Assembly (NCBI GenBank): GCA_001574975.1
Contig: KQ965842.1
Coordinates: forward strand, 92,503 to 156,502
Length of the DNA: 64,000 bases
From: Gonapodya prolifera JEL478
Taxonomy: Eukaryota > Monoblepharomycota > Monoblepharidomycetes > Monoblepharidales > Gonapodyaceae
Direction of reading: 5' to 3'
The notes under the pieces are model-generated. The model saw only the letters and a list, made by a program, of their open reading frames with translations. It did no database searches and was not told the origin of the DNA. Positions 1 to 11,900 of this stretch are shown piece after piece. The position numbers and the translations under genes were made by a program. Position 1 is the first letter of the stretch. Each line of letters opens with the position of its first letter.

Positions 1-3000
1 ATAAATTTACTTTACTCACCCAGGATCCGCCAGCGTACTCAAATCTCCGAGCTCTTTGATTTGTTCCTCGGACTTCACCTCACCACCACCCACTTTTCGG
101 AGGATTCGTCGCATGATCTTTCCAGATCGAGTTTTCGGTAGATCCTAAGATGGCAGGCAGGCACATTATCAGATGAAGATGCAAGAATATTTTCTTGGGG
201 ACTGCCAACTCACTGGGACAAGGAACAACATTTTTGGTGCCGCGAACGGACCGACCGCTTGCCGAATATGCTGAATCATGCTTTTCTTCACATCGTCGAC
301 TTTAATGTGGTGGTGGTGTGTCGCCTCGGGAGAAGGTGCGAGCGGAACATCAAACTCCGGTTTCAGTACAACGAAGACCGCCAGAGCTTGCCCTGTCACG
401 TCGTCTGGGATGCCAACAACTGCAGACTATTGGACTCAATCAGCCTCATTTCCGAGCGAATTCGCACGAAGTTGAAAGCAACGACAACACACCTCTGCGA
501 CTGCTGGGTGGCCAATCATCGCCGATTCCACTTCGGATGTAGAAATACGATGCCCAGATACGTTGATGACGTCATCCACCCGACCGCGGACCCCTGATGA
601 GCACAAAGGTCCAGTCAGTTATGCGACGGCAAACAGCATCGTACTTATCACTCACAGTAGTACCCGTCCTTATCCCGGTGTGCACCATCTCCGGTGAAGT
701 AGTAGCCCTTGTACACGTTGAAGTATGTGTCCAAGAACCTTTTGTGGTCACCCAAGATGGTCCGCGCCATGGAAGGCCACCCTCCCGGGTGCATACGCAA
801 GGCAAGCACGCCGGTGACATCGTTTCCCTTGATCTCCGCTCCCGTTGTGGCGTCGATGATAACGGGCTCGATTCCGAAGAATGGTACCGTGCATGAACCC
901 GGCTTTGTGGCGATGGCTCCGGGAAGTGGGGTCTGTGAATTGATTTAGTTCTCGTCTGATAAAATCGCTTCCTCAACTCACCATGATGATAGATCCTGTT
1001 TCAGTCTGCCAGTACGTCTGATATTTCCAATTTTATGAGATGGGAATGTCGATTTTGACAATAAATCCCCACTACTCACGTCCACAATAGCGCATTGCGA
1101 CCTTCCCGGGACCTGGTGGTACCACTGCCACGCCTCCGGATTGATGGGCTCTCCGACACTGCCCAAGACTCTCAGCGATGACAGGTCGTGCTTTGTCACA
1201 AACTCGTCGCCAAACTTCTTGAGGGTGCGAATAGCTGTAGGCGCTGTGTAAAGCTGCGTGATCTTGTGTGTCTGCACGCAGTCCCAGAACCGCCCAGCGT
1301 CGGGATATGTGGGAATCGACTCGAATACCACAGTTGTGGCGCCCATCGTCAGCGGACCGTAGCAGATGTACGAGTGCCCAGTAATCCAGCCGACGTCCGC
1401 TGTGTGCCGTGAAGCAACGTTCGTCAACACAACGAAACAGAACGCTCGGTGTTGAGAGACTTACCCATACATCCGTAAATATCAGACGGATGGTAGTCAA
1501 AAATGTACTTAAACGACGACGCTGTCTGCAACATGTAGCCTCCTGTGGAGTGAATCAGACCCTTGGGCTTGCCTGTAGACCCAGACGTGTACAAAATGAA
1601 CAGTGGCTGGAGAGCATAGGAAAACGTCAGTTTTCAACCACAGATGACAGACAGATTCGACCTACGTCCTCAGGATGCATCGGTTCCGGGGGGCATACTG
1701 GGCGGGCCTTTTCCACCTCTTCATGATACCACAGGTCACGGCCCTTATGGAATGGAATGTTAAACTCGCCCGTCCTTCTGAATACGAGGCACTGGCAGAT
1801 TGTGGTCACACCCGCAATGAGTTACTGTACAAAGTACGCCGAAGCACGTCATTGCAAATCCTCACCTTCTCAATGGTCGGCGTCTCCAAAAGCGCTTGGT
1901 CCACAGTTCGCTTGAGGTTGATCACCTTGCCACCACGCTTTCCTTGGTCTGCGGTGATGACGAGCTTGGCACCGCAGTCGTTTATCCGGTCGCGAACGGC
2001 GTCGGCGGAGAAACCGGCGAAAACAACGCTACAAAGGTTCCAGAAGATTGTGTAAGTGGTGAGGTGCCAAAGTGTGTCAGAGACTAACGCGGTGCGAAAC
2101 TCACCAGTGAACTAGACCGAGCCTCGCGCACGCGAGCATGGCGTAGAGTGCTTCGGGGACCATTGGCTATGGACCAAGATGTTTTCAGAAAGACACCTTT
2201 TGGTTGTGGTGTCTCATATTCAAACGCACCATGTAGATTGCGACGTGATCCCCCTTCCGAAGTCCGTGAGACTTGAACACGTTGGCAAGCTTGGACACTT
2301 CGATAAGAAGCCGACGGTACGAGATGTGCTCGTGCTCGCCTGGTTCGTCGGATTCCCTGTGTGTTGCAAAGCACGTATTTCGATTCGGGGAACGTCACAA
2401 ACCGACAACCACGAAACGTCCTGTATCCAAACCAACGCACCAGATGATGGCCGTCTTGTCGGGGGTCGCTGCGGCGTGCCGGTCCACGGCGTTGACGCAC
2501 GCGTTGATGAGTCCTCCATCGAACCACGAAAAGTCCCCGTCCTCGTATCCACCCTGCGCGGCGAATTTCGGTGGGCGCTCCCATTCAAGAAGCTCCGAAG
2601 CCATCTGATTGTGGCCGTGGGGCACCAAGTCAAGAACGCTTCGGGGGCACGAAGAGGGAAGAACGCTCACCTTTGACCAAAATACGCTCGGGGCTTTGAT
2701 GCTCTCCTGGTACAACTTCACGTACTCCTCGCGCGACTTGATGTGCGGGACAGGCACGTCGCCTGCGAAGAGGCGCTCGGGGGGTTTGAAGACAGGGTCC
2801 AGGTCGTGATGAACGGGCTCCAGAAAGTCCGAGTCCAACTCCGCTGCCTGTGCGGCTTGGGCCTGGCTAGCCGGAATCGAAGCGGAGGGGTTCAGGCGGT
2901 GCGTCTGAATGTGGAAGGGGCGTGAGGCGGTGGTCTAGAGGGGGAGGGTGACGCGGTGCGGTTGGGGAAAATGGTGAGACAAGGCTCAAAACGGGTGATA

Positions 3001-3141
3001 AACCCACGCAAAACGTACAGCAAGTTTGGTCTGGGCAGAAACGGAGAGGGCGAGCGCGCCTCGTCTGAGATGGTGAGGGAGGGATGCGCTTGACGCGACG
3101 AGCGCGCGGAGGGCGGTATTTGCAGTGAAGGAAGGGTTCAT
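1..3141 (-). CDS. Acetyl-CoA synthetase, mitochondrial-type leader (3' end off window)
   Basis: Converts acetate, ATP and CoA to acetyl-CoA (ANL adenylating superfamily). Exon 1 (3141-3019) encodes 41 residues starting [14 protein letters not shown], rich in Arg/Ser/Ala with no acidic residues, as in a mitochondrial presequence. A phase-0 intron (GTACGT...CAG) joins it to exon 2 at 2904. Later exons carry family signatures in order: the N-terminal [12 protein letters not shown] block; [13 protein letters not shown]; the ATP-binding loop [11 protein letters not shown] near 1590; [23 protein letters not shown]; the YWQTETG region near 1000; [30 protein letters not shown]; and the C-terminal [13 protein letters not shown] with the acylatable Lys near 120. 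The last visible exon ends in GTGAGT near position 30, so only the final short exon is missing. About nine introns are visible. Family assignment is secure; mitochondrial location is inferred from the leader. Confidence 0.93.
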
Positions 3142-4427
3142 TTTGGCAGATATGACTTGAATCGTGGACTTTGAGTCTAGTATGACTGACGCTGGTTGGG
3201 TTTACGGAGACAAGTCGTGAGTGGTGTGATGAATCATGACCCCCCGGCAATTCTCGCCGACGCCCTGCACTCTGCTTTCGCCGTTCCAGCGGTTTTTTCC
3301 TGAGCGGCTCACCTCAGTTGAGTTCACGAGCGATGAAAAAAGGCGATCGTACGACAGCAGCAGTGGATGCAGGTTGGTGATGATACAGAAGTAACGCCGG
3401 GCAGAAAACGAGGAACAGGGGAGAAAGAAACCAGACGGGTTGCGCAACAGGCCGAGTTTCTAAAATGTTTCCGTGTGGGACCAAGTAAGGCGTGAGAGGG
3501 GTCGAAAGGTTTGTGGGTGGGGGATTGGCTTTTAAAAGAGACGTGAAGTCATCACATGGCACCAAGTCATGACCACAGGGGGAGACGGGGAGACACCGGA
3601 GGGGTAATTTTTGAAGGGCACTTTCCTGACTCATAAATTCTATTGAATGAGCTGCAGCCAACATGATACTGTATTAAATCTGTTATGGCTCAACTGGCCT
3701 GGGAACGAGCACCGAGTTGAGATGAGCACCATAAGTACATTGAAGATACAAAGACTACAGTTCAACGAAGACAGCGGAACGGGGTTGGAAAGATTAGAGT
3801 GGGAAAAAGAGGTGTTCGAGTTATTCGATCCAGGTGTTGACGAAGAAACTAAGACCCTCCAGAAAATAACGGAAACCGCCACCGTCCTAACATTCTTTGA
3901 CACCCTCCGTCCGCCTAGTTCTCGTTGCTGTGTATGGTAGCATAGCATGACTACCCCAGTTGCGTCGCCGGGGGAGGTTGTGCGGGTCAGCAACACCTCC
4001 CAGAGGACTTTCCCGGGGAACGATACGTTGAAGGATTGAAATATATCACCACACCCGCACAACCTCTGTTTTCCGTGCCTTGTCTTCTTCTGAGTCTCCA
4101 TTTTGGTGAATTGAAATGATGCAACTCCAAAGTCCGATTTGTGTACATAATGCTGAGAGATCTGTCCCGCTTCCAAGCTTTATCTCGTTTTGTGATGATC
4201 AGTGAACTTCACAAGCAGCTAAACTGCTTTTGATTTGTATCTGTCATTCTCTTATAATCGATTCCTGGTTTATTCGTGGATTTCTCTGTCCGACTTCTCA
4301 CTTTCGATATTCTGCAAGTCTCACAACTGTCCCTTCCCAAACGTGAAACAACCCGTCCTTTAAGTCTCAATGCGGAGGGGTATGCGTTGTATTGCAACGT
4401 GCAGATGCGAATACATGTGCAATGAGG
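3142..4427. other. Intergenic, no gene I can defend
   Basis: This 1.3-kb stretch separates the start of the acetyl-CoA synthetase gene from the 3' end of the SDR gene. Two overlapping open frames exist: 3640-4176 minus (178 codons) and 3647-3940 plus (97 codons). Neither has a recognisable domain, a good start context or splice partners, and each is the shadow of the other. The part next to 3141 must hold the synthetase promoter. The rest could be UTR or decayed sequence. Confidence 0.4.
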
Positions 4428-5742
4428 TTAATTCTGCTTTTTCGTTTCGGGGGTGCGGTTGCCCTTTCCACCACTCCCACCACCCCCGCCGAAGTCCACT
4501 CCAGCCCCATTCTTCCCCTTAGTTGCCCTATACGCCTCGACAGTCCTCTTGACGCCCTCCGCCACAGACACGTTCGGCGTCCACCCAAACACGATCCTTG
4601 CCCTCTCGCTGGCGAAATTCCGGTCGTGGCGGAGATAATTCACTTGCTGCGCCGTCAACCACGGGCGGCCTGGGACGCCAAACCAGTTGAGCACGGACAA
4701 TAGGGACTCGAGGAGCCACGCCACGAGTACGGCGAGCCATACGGACAGGTCACGGGACACACGCGGGGCGTCAAGCGCGTCGGCAGTCAGGTCGTACAGC
4801 TCGCGCCACGTGCACGGTTCGCGGGCCCACATGTTGTACACGCGCCCCGAGGCCGCGGGCTCGGCGCACGCGAGGAGGACGCCCTCGGCGAGGTTGTCCG
4901 CGTAAACCAAACCGGGGTCCGCCAGTCCCCCGCCGACGGTCGTTGCGGTCCCGCGCTCGATGGAGGCGCACAGAGCGGTCGAAGATGCGCAGCCGGGGCC
5001 GTACACGAACGGCACGCGAAACACCGTGAGGGGGACCCCGCGATCGATGCCGTGGTGGGCGAGGAGGTCGCCGTAGCATGCGGTGGTTTGTGCGGGCGTG
5101 TTGGCGTCACGCGGGTCGGTGGTTTCGTCTGTCACGGCCGCGGAGGGGGTGGCGGTGTACCCGTATACGTCCGTCGTGGAGATGTGCGCGACGCGTTTGA
5201 GTGACCCCGCTGTGCGGTAGTGCTCGGCGAGTCGGAGGACGCGGCGGGGTAGATCCAGGTTGTAGGTTGTGTAGCTTTGATGCGAGGACGATACTTAGAG
5301 GTTGTGGTAGCCGTTGCAGGCAGGTGTGTGCGAGGACCCACGTTTGCAGGTGCTCCCAGTCCGTCATGCGGATTGCCGCGTTGAGCACGTACTCGACCTT
5401 TGCATCCGCCAGCTCTTTTAAGCCTGCGATATCGTCCGGGGTCTTCCATCGATGCAATCGCACTCGTTCACTGCGTCTAATGTCGTCGGGCACCTCCGCG
5501 TCCACGTGCTCGACGACGTGCAGTTCCGCCGGTCCCAGCGCGATCAGGCGGCGTGTGAGTGCGGTCCCAGAGTCGGAGGAAGCACAGAAGAGCGCGACGG
5601 ATGCGCCGTTGAAGACCGACAGCGAGGGCGTGGAGCGGATCGGGGTGCGCTGCAGGTGAGCAAGCGCGGCCAGACGGGACTCGTCCTGCGAGGTGGCTTC
5701 GGATGTGTCGTTGGCATCGGGGATGGGTGGTGGGAGAAACAT
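4428..5742 (-). CDS. 3beta-hydroxysteroid dehydrogenase-like extended SDR, active site eroded
   Basis: Two exons. Exon 1 runs from the ATG at 5742 to about 5342. A 67-nt intron (5341-5275, GTGGGT...AAAG) follows, then the main exon to the stop at 4428. The order is that of extended SDRs: beta-strand/helix N-terminus; NAAIR after the third strand; HISTTDVYGYT (Ser/Thr region); FRVPFVYGPG; GLVYADNLAEGVLLAC; GRVYNMW. A hydrophobic helix before the tail and the FGWTPNVSVAEGVKRT ending are typical of sterol C4-carboxylate 3-dehydrogenase and 3beta-HSD relatives. Two things are odd. The Rossmann glycine loop reads CASSDSG instead of TGxxGxxG. The catalytic YxxxK position reads YGDLL, so the Lys is absent. 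The tail is low-complexity Gly. The protein may have lost dehydrogenase activity or may only bind a ligand. The membrane-associated location is inferred. Confidence 0.8.
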
Positions 5743-6179
5743 TGCTAGGTGGACGGTGGGAGCCACCGACTGGTTCCGCGGACGGGACGGGTGATTTTAG
5801 AAGAGATGAGATGACAAAAACCAAATGATTCGCTGTAGATATCCCCCCTGACAGGATGTGAAGCTGCTCAACACTATCAGCATCGCCCATGTGTACACTC
5901 TCCCTGCACGTGCACTTGTGGATAGTTTCATGTACCAGAACACTGACAGAAAAATTTCATTGTCCTCGCCCAAATCTCCTCCGCAAAAACTAATGAAAGC
6001 CACTATTGAAGAGGTACAAAGGGTATGATGGCCAAATATATCGGTGGAATGTCTAATTGCTACTTCATCAAGCAGTCGTGCATGTTACGCACACAAAGCA
6101 TCCGACCTTTGAAATTCGCAAAATCCCCAAATCACGCTTTCTTGCCATGTCCCACAATCACTGGTGATCTCTTTGTTCC
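5743..6179. other. Intergenic upstream of the SDR gene
   Basis: I see no gene here. The stretch must contain the promoter of the minus-strand SDR gene. Short frames on both strands have no recognisable content. Confidence 0.4.
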
Positions 6180-6813
6180 TTGATCCATGCCGCTGGCCGT
6201 TATGTCACTTCATCTGGCCGCCGTTTCCCACTAACCCAGCAACAGTATCACCCTTGCTGCAACCATCCTCTGCTTCATTGTTGCTCGCTTTTCCAGCTTC
6301 GCCAAAGCAGACGATTTCGTGATCAGGAACTGCAAGGACTCGGGCGGGCGCACGCGCACACGCGCGAGTACAGCGAAGCAGCCGTCTTCCTCGCCGGGAA
6401 GGGATTCAACGACTACCCCACGTGGGAGGAGTGGAAGCGGTCCCGACTCCGGGCATTCCGCCGGCGAAATCAAAAGGCGGGAATTGCGGCTTCGGTGACA
6501 TGAACAACGCCGTGTATCCTGGCACCATCATGGTTCAGTTCCTGGCCAACTACTCAAGCGTCCCGGCATGGCACCCGGTGGGCACAGCGGAGATCTAGCA
6601 CTTGGTAGACCTTGCGAATAGGGACGCGCCTTGCTACAAGTGAGTAGAAAGGGGCAATATTTCATTTATTATCATTGGTGCCTCGTCACTGCTATTCAAC
6701 TGACTTGGTCTGTATCCTTATCCAGAGGCGACACATCTCTGATGTTTGATGCGGGCCAGACCAAAAACGGCGTCACCAATAATTGCTGGGTGATGGCATT
6801 TTGCTTCGCGTGA
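6180..6813 (+). pseudogene. Broken gene for a secreted Cys-containing protein
   Basis: The frame starting near 6242 gives a classic signal peptide (ITLAATILCFIVARFSS, then AKA before DDFVIRNCKDSG). The only in-frame ATG (6200) is separated from it by a TAA. Coding character then moves between frames: EYSEAAVFLAGKGF, then GGNCGFGDMNNAVYPGTIM, VQFLANYSSVPAWHPVGTAEI. A TAG at 6596-6598 interrupts before HLVDLANRDAPCYK. A plausible GTGAGT...CAG intron then leads to GDTSLMFDAGQTKNG and a tail ending NNCWVMAFCFA with a TGA at 6813. One nonsense codon plus at least two frame changes suggest a pseudogene. Some shifts could be unrecognised introns. I do not recognise the family. Confidence 0.4.
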
Positions 6814-6822
6814 TGTCACTGA

Positions 6823-7446
6823 TCACCTAGGATGCCGCACGTCAGAGGTTGGTTGAGAGACGGGCGTGGATTCATTGCAGCGACTATCTTGTGGAGTAGA
6901 TAGTGAATGCAGAAGAAGTGATCTGGACAAAAGGCAACGATTGCACAAAGAAATGCTGAGCGAGTGTTGTTTCTCATCTAAAACCGGGAGGCGTCGGTCT
7001 TCTTGGGAGGCCCAAATGACCGGGAGGTGGTGCTGGCCCAAAAATGAGGCTATGGAAGCTGTACACGAGCACTTGACCATTTGAAGAAAGTCTGTGAAGA
7101 GATGTGCGGAGTCGTCAACGTGTGACAAGACAGAACACAGACGAAACACAAAGTGAATAAGCGGCCTCCCCAGGAACGGTGTGAGACGAACCATTAAAGC
7201 GGTGAAGACTGGTGTCAGTTCCATGTAGCAGAAACCCGAATGCTGGAAAGAGATTAGACTCACCGAATGCTCGGGATACAACACGAAGACCTGCACGGGA
7301 GTCCTCCTCACCTGCGTCGTCCCGTTATTTCTCCAAAATGGCGAATGCAATGAAAGATAGCAAAGCTTGTGTAAAAAGTCGGAGGACAGCTGTCTTAGCC
7401 GACGATCCCTTTGCAATTGGCACTTGGCGGATGCAAGATAAAGCAC
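6823..7446 (-). other. Unresolved coding-like stretch
   Basis: A 207-codon minus-strand frame is open here, but its translation has no recognisable domain and its first codon is not ATG. A second minus-strand frame (about 6980-6820) reads as a short hydrophobic segment beginning MRNNTRSAFLCAIVAF. Donor-like GTGAGG and GTGAGT sites occur near 7310 and 7262 but no reading joins them cleanly. It may be the 3' part of a small multi-exon gene or a remnant like its neighbours. Confidence 0.15.
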
Positions 7447-7590
7447 GCGGCCAGGTATTTTACAATGTTTTTGTCAGCAGTTAGATACTTTTTGCAAGAG
7501 CTGGTTGGATGTAGCTCGAATAGCGGTCGTCGCGGGAACCACAATTCACATGCCACACGTCACTCCAAACTCCAAAAGAAATTTATCACA

Positions 7591-7973
7591 TTAGCGTTCC
7601 ACTACATCACCGGTAGATTGAGTTAGTGTTGTGACCAAAGGAACAATTCGACGGTCCCCATACATTCTATAAGTTGACAAGAGGTATAATTGAATTAGTC
7701 CGGTATGTAATTGCTTCACCGCGTTCTGTATTCCCGGTCCGTTCAAAATATTTAGGATCTGCTGATGGGAAACAAAACCGGCCATATTATTAATCAGACG
7801 CGCAGGTGAACTCACAAGAAATGTGAAGGATCGTTTACAAAGGTCCACTGGGGCAAAAGAATCCGGAGTGTTTATGTCAGATGCCAAGCCGATCTGGTGC
7901 ACAACGTTGAATTCTCACCGGGTCTGTAGAGCTTTGGCTCCAATAGCTTCCTCAAAGCCGACATAGTCTCCAT
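7591..7973 (-). CDS. Hypothetical small protein, three exons (tentative)
   Basis: From the ATG at 7973 a consistent splice model exists. Exon 1 is 7973-7919 (METMSALRKLLEPKLYRP), then a GTGAGA...CCCCAG intron. Exon 2 is 7847-7816 (VDLCKRSFTFL), then a GTGAGT...CATCAG intron that is a multiple of three. Exon 3 is about 7761-7591 (ILNILNGPGIQNAVKQLH...) to the stop. The product is about 86 residues with no known domain. Another frame across the same exons also reads in a protein-like way (FPWGDGDYVGFEEAIGAKAL; FERTGNTERGEAITYRTNS) but hits stops, so this could instead be a decayed gene. Confidence 0.25.
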
Positions 7974-8981
7974 CCCCCCATGGAAAGCGTCGTCGCGATG
8001 CTAGGCTCTTACCAGGACAGCATGTCCCAACCTTACGGAGTGCCAAAATGACCCCTTCTCAGCAGGACAATGCCCATCCCCAGCAATGCACGACACCGAA
8101 TACAAGATCCGGGTGAAAGTCGCGCACGCTGTTGGCAGAGGGGCCCGCTCAGCTGTACGGGGTTCCGTCAACCTTCAAATAAACAACACACAGGGAGCGA
8201 GTGAGCGTCATCGAGTTTGGAAGTTTGGGCGTTCGATAATCTCACGATGCAGTACAGAGCGTCACACACAATATTTCTCTCCGCAAAATATGCCGCCAAT
8301 CATCCGCAGTACGGCAGTCAGTACTCTTCCCGTAATGAAAGACGTCTCCGATGCAAAATGTGGGCTGCGATGTCCTGGAAAGAAGGAAGAAGGTGAATCT
8401 AGTTCATCACTCCACTTCCTCACCACTCCGAGAGTCAAAACTAAATTGTTCCTTGAAATATAGGCATCATGAGATTCCTGGGGGCTTGGGCAATTTCAAC
8501 GCGGTGGGAAACGGGTGGTTTATGGGCGTCCAGTGAAAGAAGGGGGAACATTGGGCAGTAGCGACAATGGTGGCGAGGAGCGTCTTTCTCGGCATGAATG
8601 ATATTGTCGTGAAGATCTTCGCGCGCGGGAATGTTGGATAGATCTGTTGGGTTTGTGGAATCAGAAATGCATATTCTTTCTTTTCGTTTTACATTCAAAA
8701 ATCTTGAAGCCGCGAGTGAAATCTGTATCTTCAAAGACTTTCAATATGTAAAAGGGGTGTTGGCTTATCTCCATCTTTGTCGAAGTGACCACTGGGGGAT
8801 GTGCAAGTATACCGCGAACCTCCAAAGAACAGACTTTGCGACTCAAGTCAACCTGCAAAAATTAAATGCTTGTAAAGAAGGTTACGGGTGGGTGAGATGG
8901 AGCGTGCATAACGTCGCGTGAGACCGCAGCCCACTCTCCCGACAGCGCATTACTTACCGCAAATCTGCGTACACCTGCAGC
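7974..8981. other. Gene-poor stretch with possible gene remnants on the minus strand
   Basis: Minus-strand fragments look coding but do not join. An ATG at 8595 opens a 42-codon frame with a hydrophobic leader (MPRKTLLATIVATAQCSPFF). Near 8350 there is TFCIGDVFHYGKSTDC. Near 8180-8060 there is VDGTPYS, an in-frame stop, then SVRDFHPDLVFGVVHCW. Together they suggest a decayed secreted-type gene. The right end must hold the promoter of the plus-strand gene starting at 8982. Confidence 0.25.
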
Positions 8982-11900
8982 ATGCCGCCGCCGCTCGAGC
9001 GAGCATCGCCTGCGCCGCGCATCAGCAGCCACATCGCGCGCATCGGACAGCGAATCGGAGGGACGCGCCAACAGACGCACACCCACGCACAGCAGACGCA
9101 GACGCAGGCGACACACACGAAACTCGAAGCGGCGCAGAAAAACGAGGAGTCGCGTGCGAAATCGGCGCAGACTATAAATCTGACAAAGAAATCGACTCCC
9201 GCCCGACCCGCCCCCTCGTCACCCGCAATCACCCGTACGCCACTCGCCACCGCCAGGTCGCGCGTGCTGCAGGAGTCCCGCGCGCAGATCGCCTTGTGGA
9301 CGCCGGATGGAGATGTGGACGGCGACGATGTGGACTGTGGAGGTCGAGGGGGGTGGGACGGGAGGAGGTCCGCGTCGCCGCCCTCTCCAACGCAAACGCT
9401 CGTGGAGGAGAGGAGGGTGAGGCAGAGCGCGCAGACGCCGAGGGACAAGGTCGCGGGAGTAGGAGTAGGAGTAGGAGTAGCCGGAGGCGCGAAGAGGGCC
9501 ATGACGCCAAAGACTCGGCCGACGACCGACACTCGGACTAGGACTTTGACCGACACGCAGACTCGGCCTGTGGCGGATACTCGGACTCGGACTCTGACAG
9601 ACTCTCAGACCCGGCCTGTGACGGACACGCAGACTGAGACTCGACCTGTTGCAGACGCGCAGACTCGGACTCTGGCGGAATCTCAGACTCGGACTCTGAT
9701 AGACACTCAAACTCGGACTCTGACGGATACTCAGACTCGTCCTCTCACTACCACTCAGTTGGACACGAAGAAAGATTCTGACGGTGCGTTGAGTCGTTCA
9801 CCCTGCCATACTCCCACCCCACTACCTCTCACAACTTTACTCTCCCACCCACCCCTCTAGCCCCACTCCCACTCCCCCACCCACCCCAACACCGCCCCAC
9901 AACTCCACCCCCACCCTCCTCACCCTTCCACACCTCATCCGCGTACTACACCGCACCTTCAACTCCCACGTCTATGCGCACGAACAAGGCACAGCAGAAG
10001 CAGTACGGAACGCCGGCGAGGAAGTTGGATTTGTTTGCTGGCGGTCCAGGGGATGGGGACCGTTCTGCCACGACTGGGGGCGATGGCCCGACGGCGACGG
10101 CGACGGCGACGGGGGTGGAGAGAGCACACGCGCATAGGACCAAGACTGCACACGCACAGACACCGAAAAAACCAAACTCGAGTAGAGGTACTGCTACACC
10201 GCGCCTCCACCTCCCGCCCTCCAAGACATCCTACGAGGCATTCTCGGCGGGGTTGTTCCCCGCTTACGAGTCTCCGCTCAGGACCGGACCGGCGAGGATC
10301 GAGCCTATTCGGTGGGCGGATGTGGCGGATGAGCCGAGAGTCGGAGGCGGTGATGGGAAGGAGAAGGAGGAGGAGAAGGAGGATGTGCAAGCGCAGGGGC
10401 GAGGAAAGGGGCAGGTGCAGAAGAAGGAGATGAAGAAGTATGACGCGCTCTCGGCCAGTCTCTTTCCAGCGTATGAGTCCCCGTTGAGGAGTGGACCTGC
10501 TGCGAGGGTGGAGCCGATTCGGTGGCCCGATGTGGTGGGGGGTGAGGCGGGAGTGGGTGATGGTGTGGAGGAGAAGGCGGAGGAGAAGGAGGAGGGGCAG
10601 GTGGAGGAGCAGAAGCAGGGAAAGGGCCAGGTGCAGAGGCAGGAGATGAAGAAATACGACGCGTTCTCGGCGGGCCTTTTTCCAGCGTACGAGTCTCCGC
10701 TTAGGAACGGACCCTCTAGGGTAGAGCCGATTAGGTGGGCCAATGTGGCGGTTGTGGATGACGCCCGAGTAGAGGAGAATGGGAAGGAGAAGGTGCGCGA
10801 GCACCAGCAGGAGTATGAGCAGGACGAGGAGGAGTACGACAACGAGCAAGAGCAAGACGAGGACAAGGAGAACGTCGTGCCATCCGTCACGCCCGTCAAA
10901 CCACCTCGCCCTGCTGCTGTACGGTCGCCCGTCACACCTGTCACGGCGGGCACACCCACATCCCCATTCGCTGGCGGGACAATCACATACCCCCTCGCCC
11001 GCCCCACACCCGCACCCACACCCGCACCCACACCCGCACCCTCGATCGCACCGTCCCCGCGGTACCGCCTCCCCGCAACCCCGCGCACGCCGTCGCGCCT
11101 TAGGTTCGAGCTAAGACCGTCGTTGAGTCCGTCTAGCTCTGGTGAGGGGAGTCCCGCGGGAAGAGCCAGTTTGGGGTCCGCAAAGGAGCGTAGCCCCAGT
11201 GGCACGCCCGCGCGGGGAGGGACGGGGAGGCAGGCACAGGCCGTACAGGCGTCACCCCTAGGGAGGGATTTCGGCGCGGACGATTTTCCTGTCCGCACGG
11301 TACCGAGAGAGGTGTCGGTGCTGGATGAGATGAGTCTGTGGAGCGAGGCGGGGTCGCCGGGGAGGAAAGGTGCGTTTGCGTTGGGCTTGGTGCAAAGGTT
11401 TACGGCAGGTTCTCACTCACACCCCACACCCCACCTACTCCCGCAAACACCACTCGCACAGTCCGGTTCCGCTCGCACGTCTCCGAACGTACCGTGTCAT
11501 ACGTATCTTCGCGCAGTCTCGATGACACCTCGATGGGCCTTTCGCCCCACCTTCTCGTGCCGATGCCCCCCACCGAGGTGATGGACGGCGACTCGTTCAC
11601 GGAGTGGCTTGACGCCCGCGACGGTACGGACGAGGTGTGGACGAGATTGGATGAGGTCGTGCAGAATTGGGAGGGTGGTGAGTTTGCTTGTTTGTGTGGC
11701 GGGGTGCGGTGGGTGAGTGGAGTAAACTGACACGACTTTTGGGACGGTTGTAGGCGATGTTCCCCCCGCGCTCGCGCTCGCGAGACGCGCAGACAGAGAT
11801 CCAGACGCCGACATGTGGGACCGACCAGTGCCTGAGGCCGAGTTGCCGAGCGGTGTTGTGCCAGGGGCGAGTGTGGTTGAGGGCCAAGTGGTGGAGGGCG

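Noticed and set aside
3640-4176. 178-codon minus-strand frame
   Set aside because: No domain, no splice support, and an equally plausible frame overlaps on the other strand.
9959-10855. 298-codon minus-strand frame rich in Leu
   Set aside because: It is the antisense of Glu/Lys linker codons; the apparent hydrophobic repeats are an artefact of GAG/AAG read backwards.
10264-11298. 344-codon minus-strand frame with Ser/Cys-rich text
   Set aside because: It is the antisense shadow of the biased Lys/Glu/Ser/Pro codons in the SPD-2-like gene, and it mirrors the LFPAYESPLR repeats.
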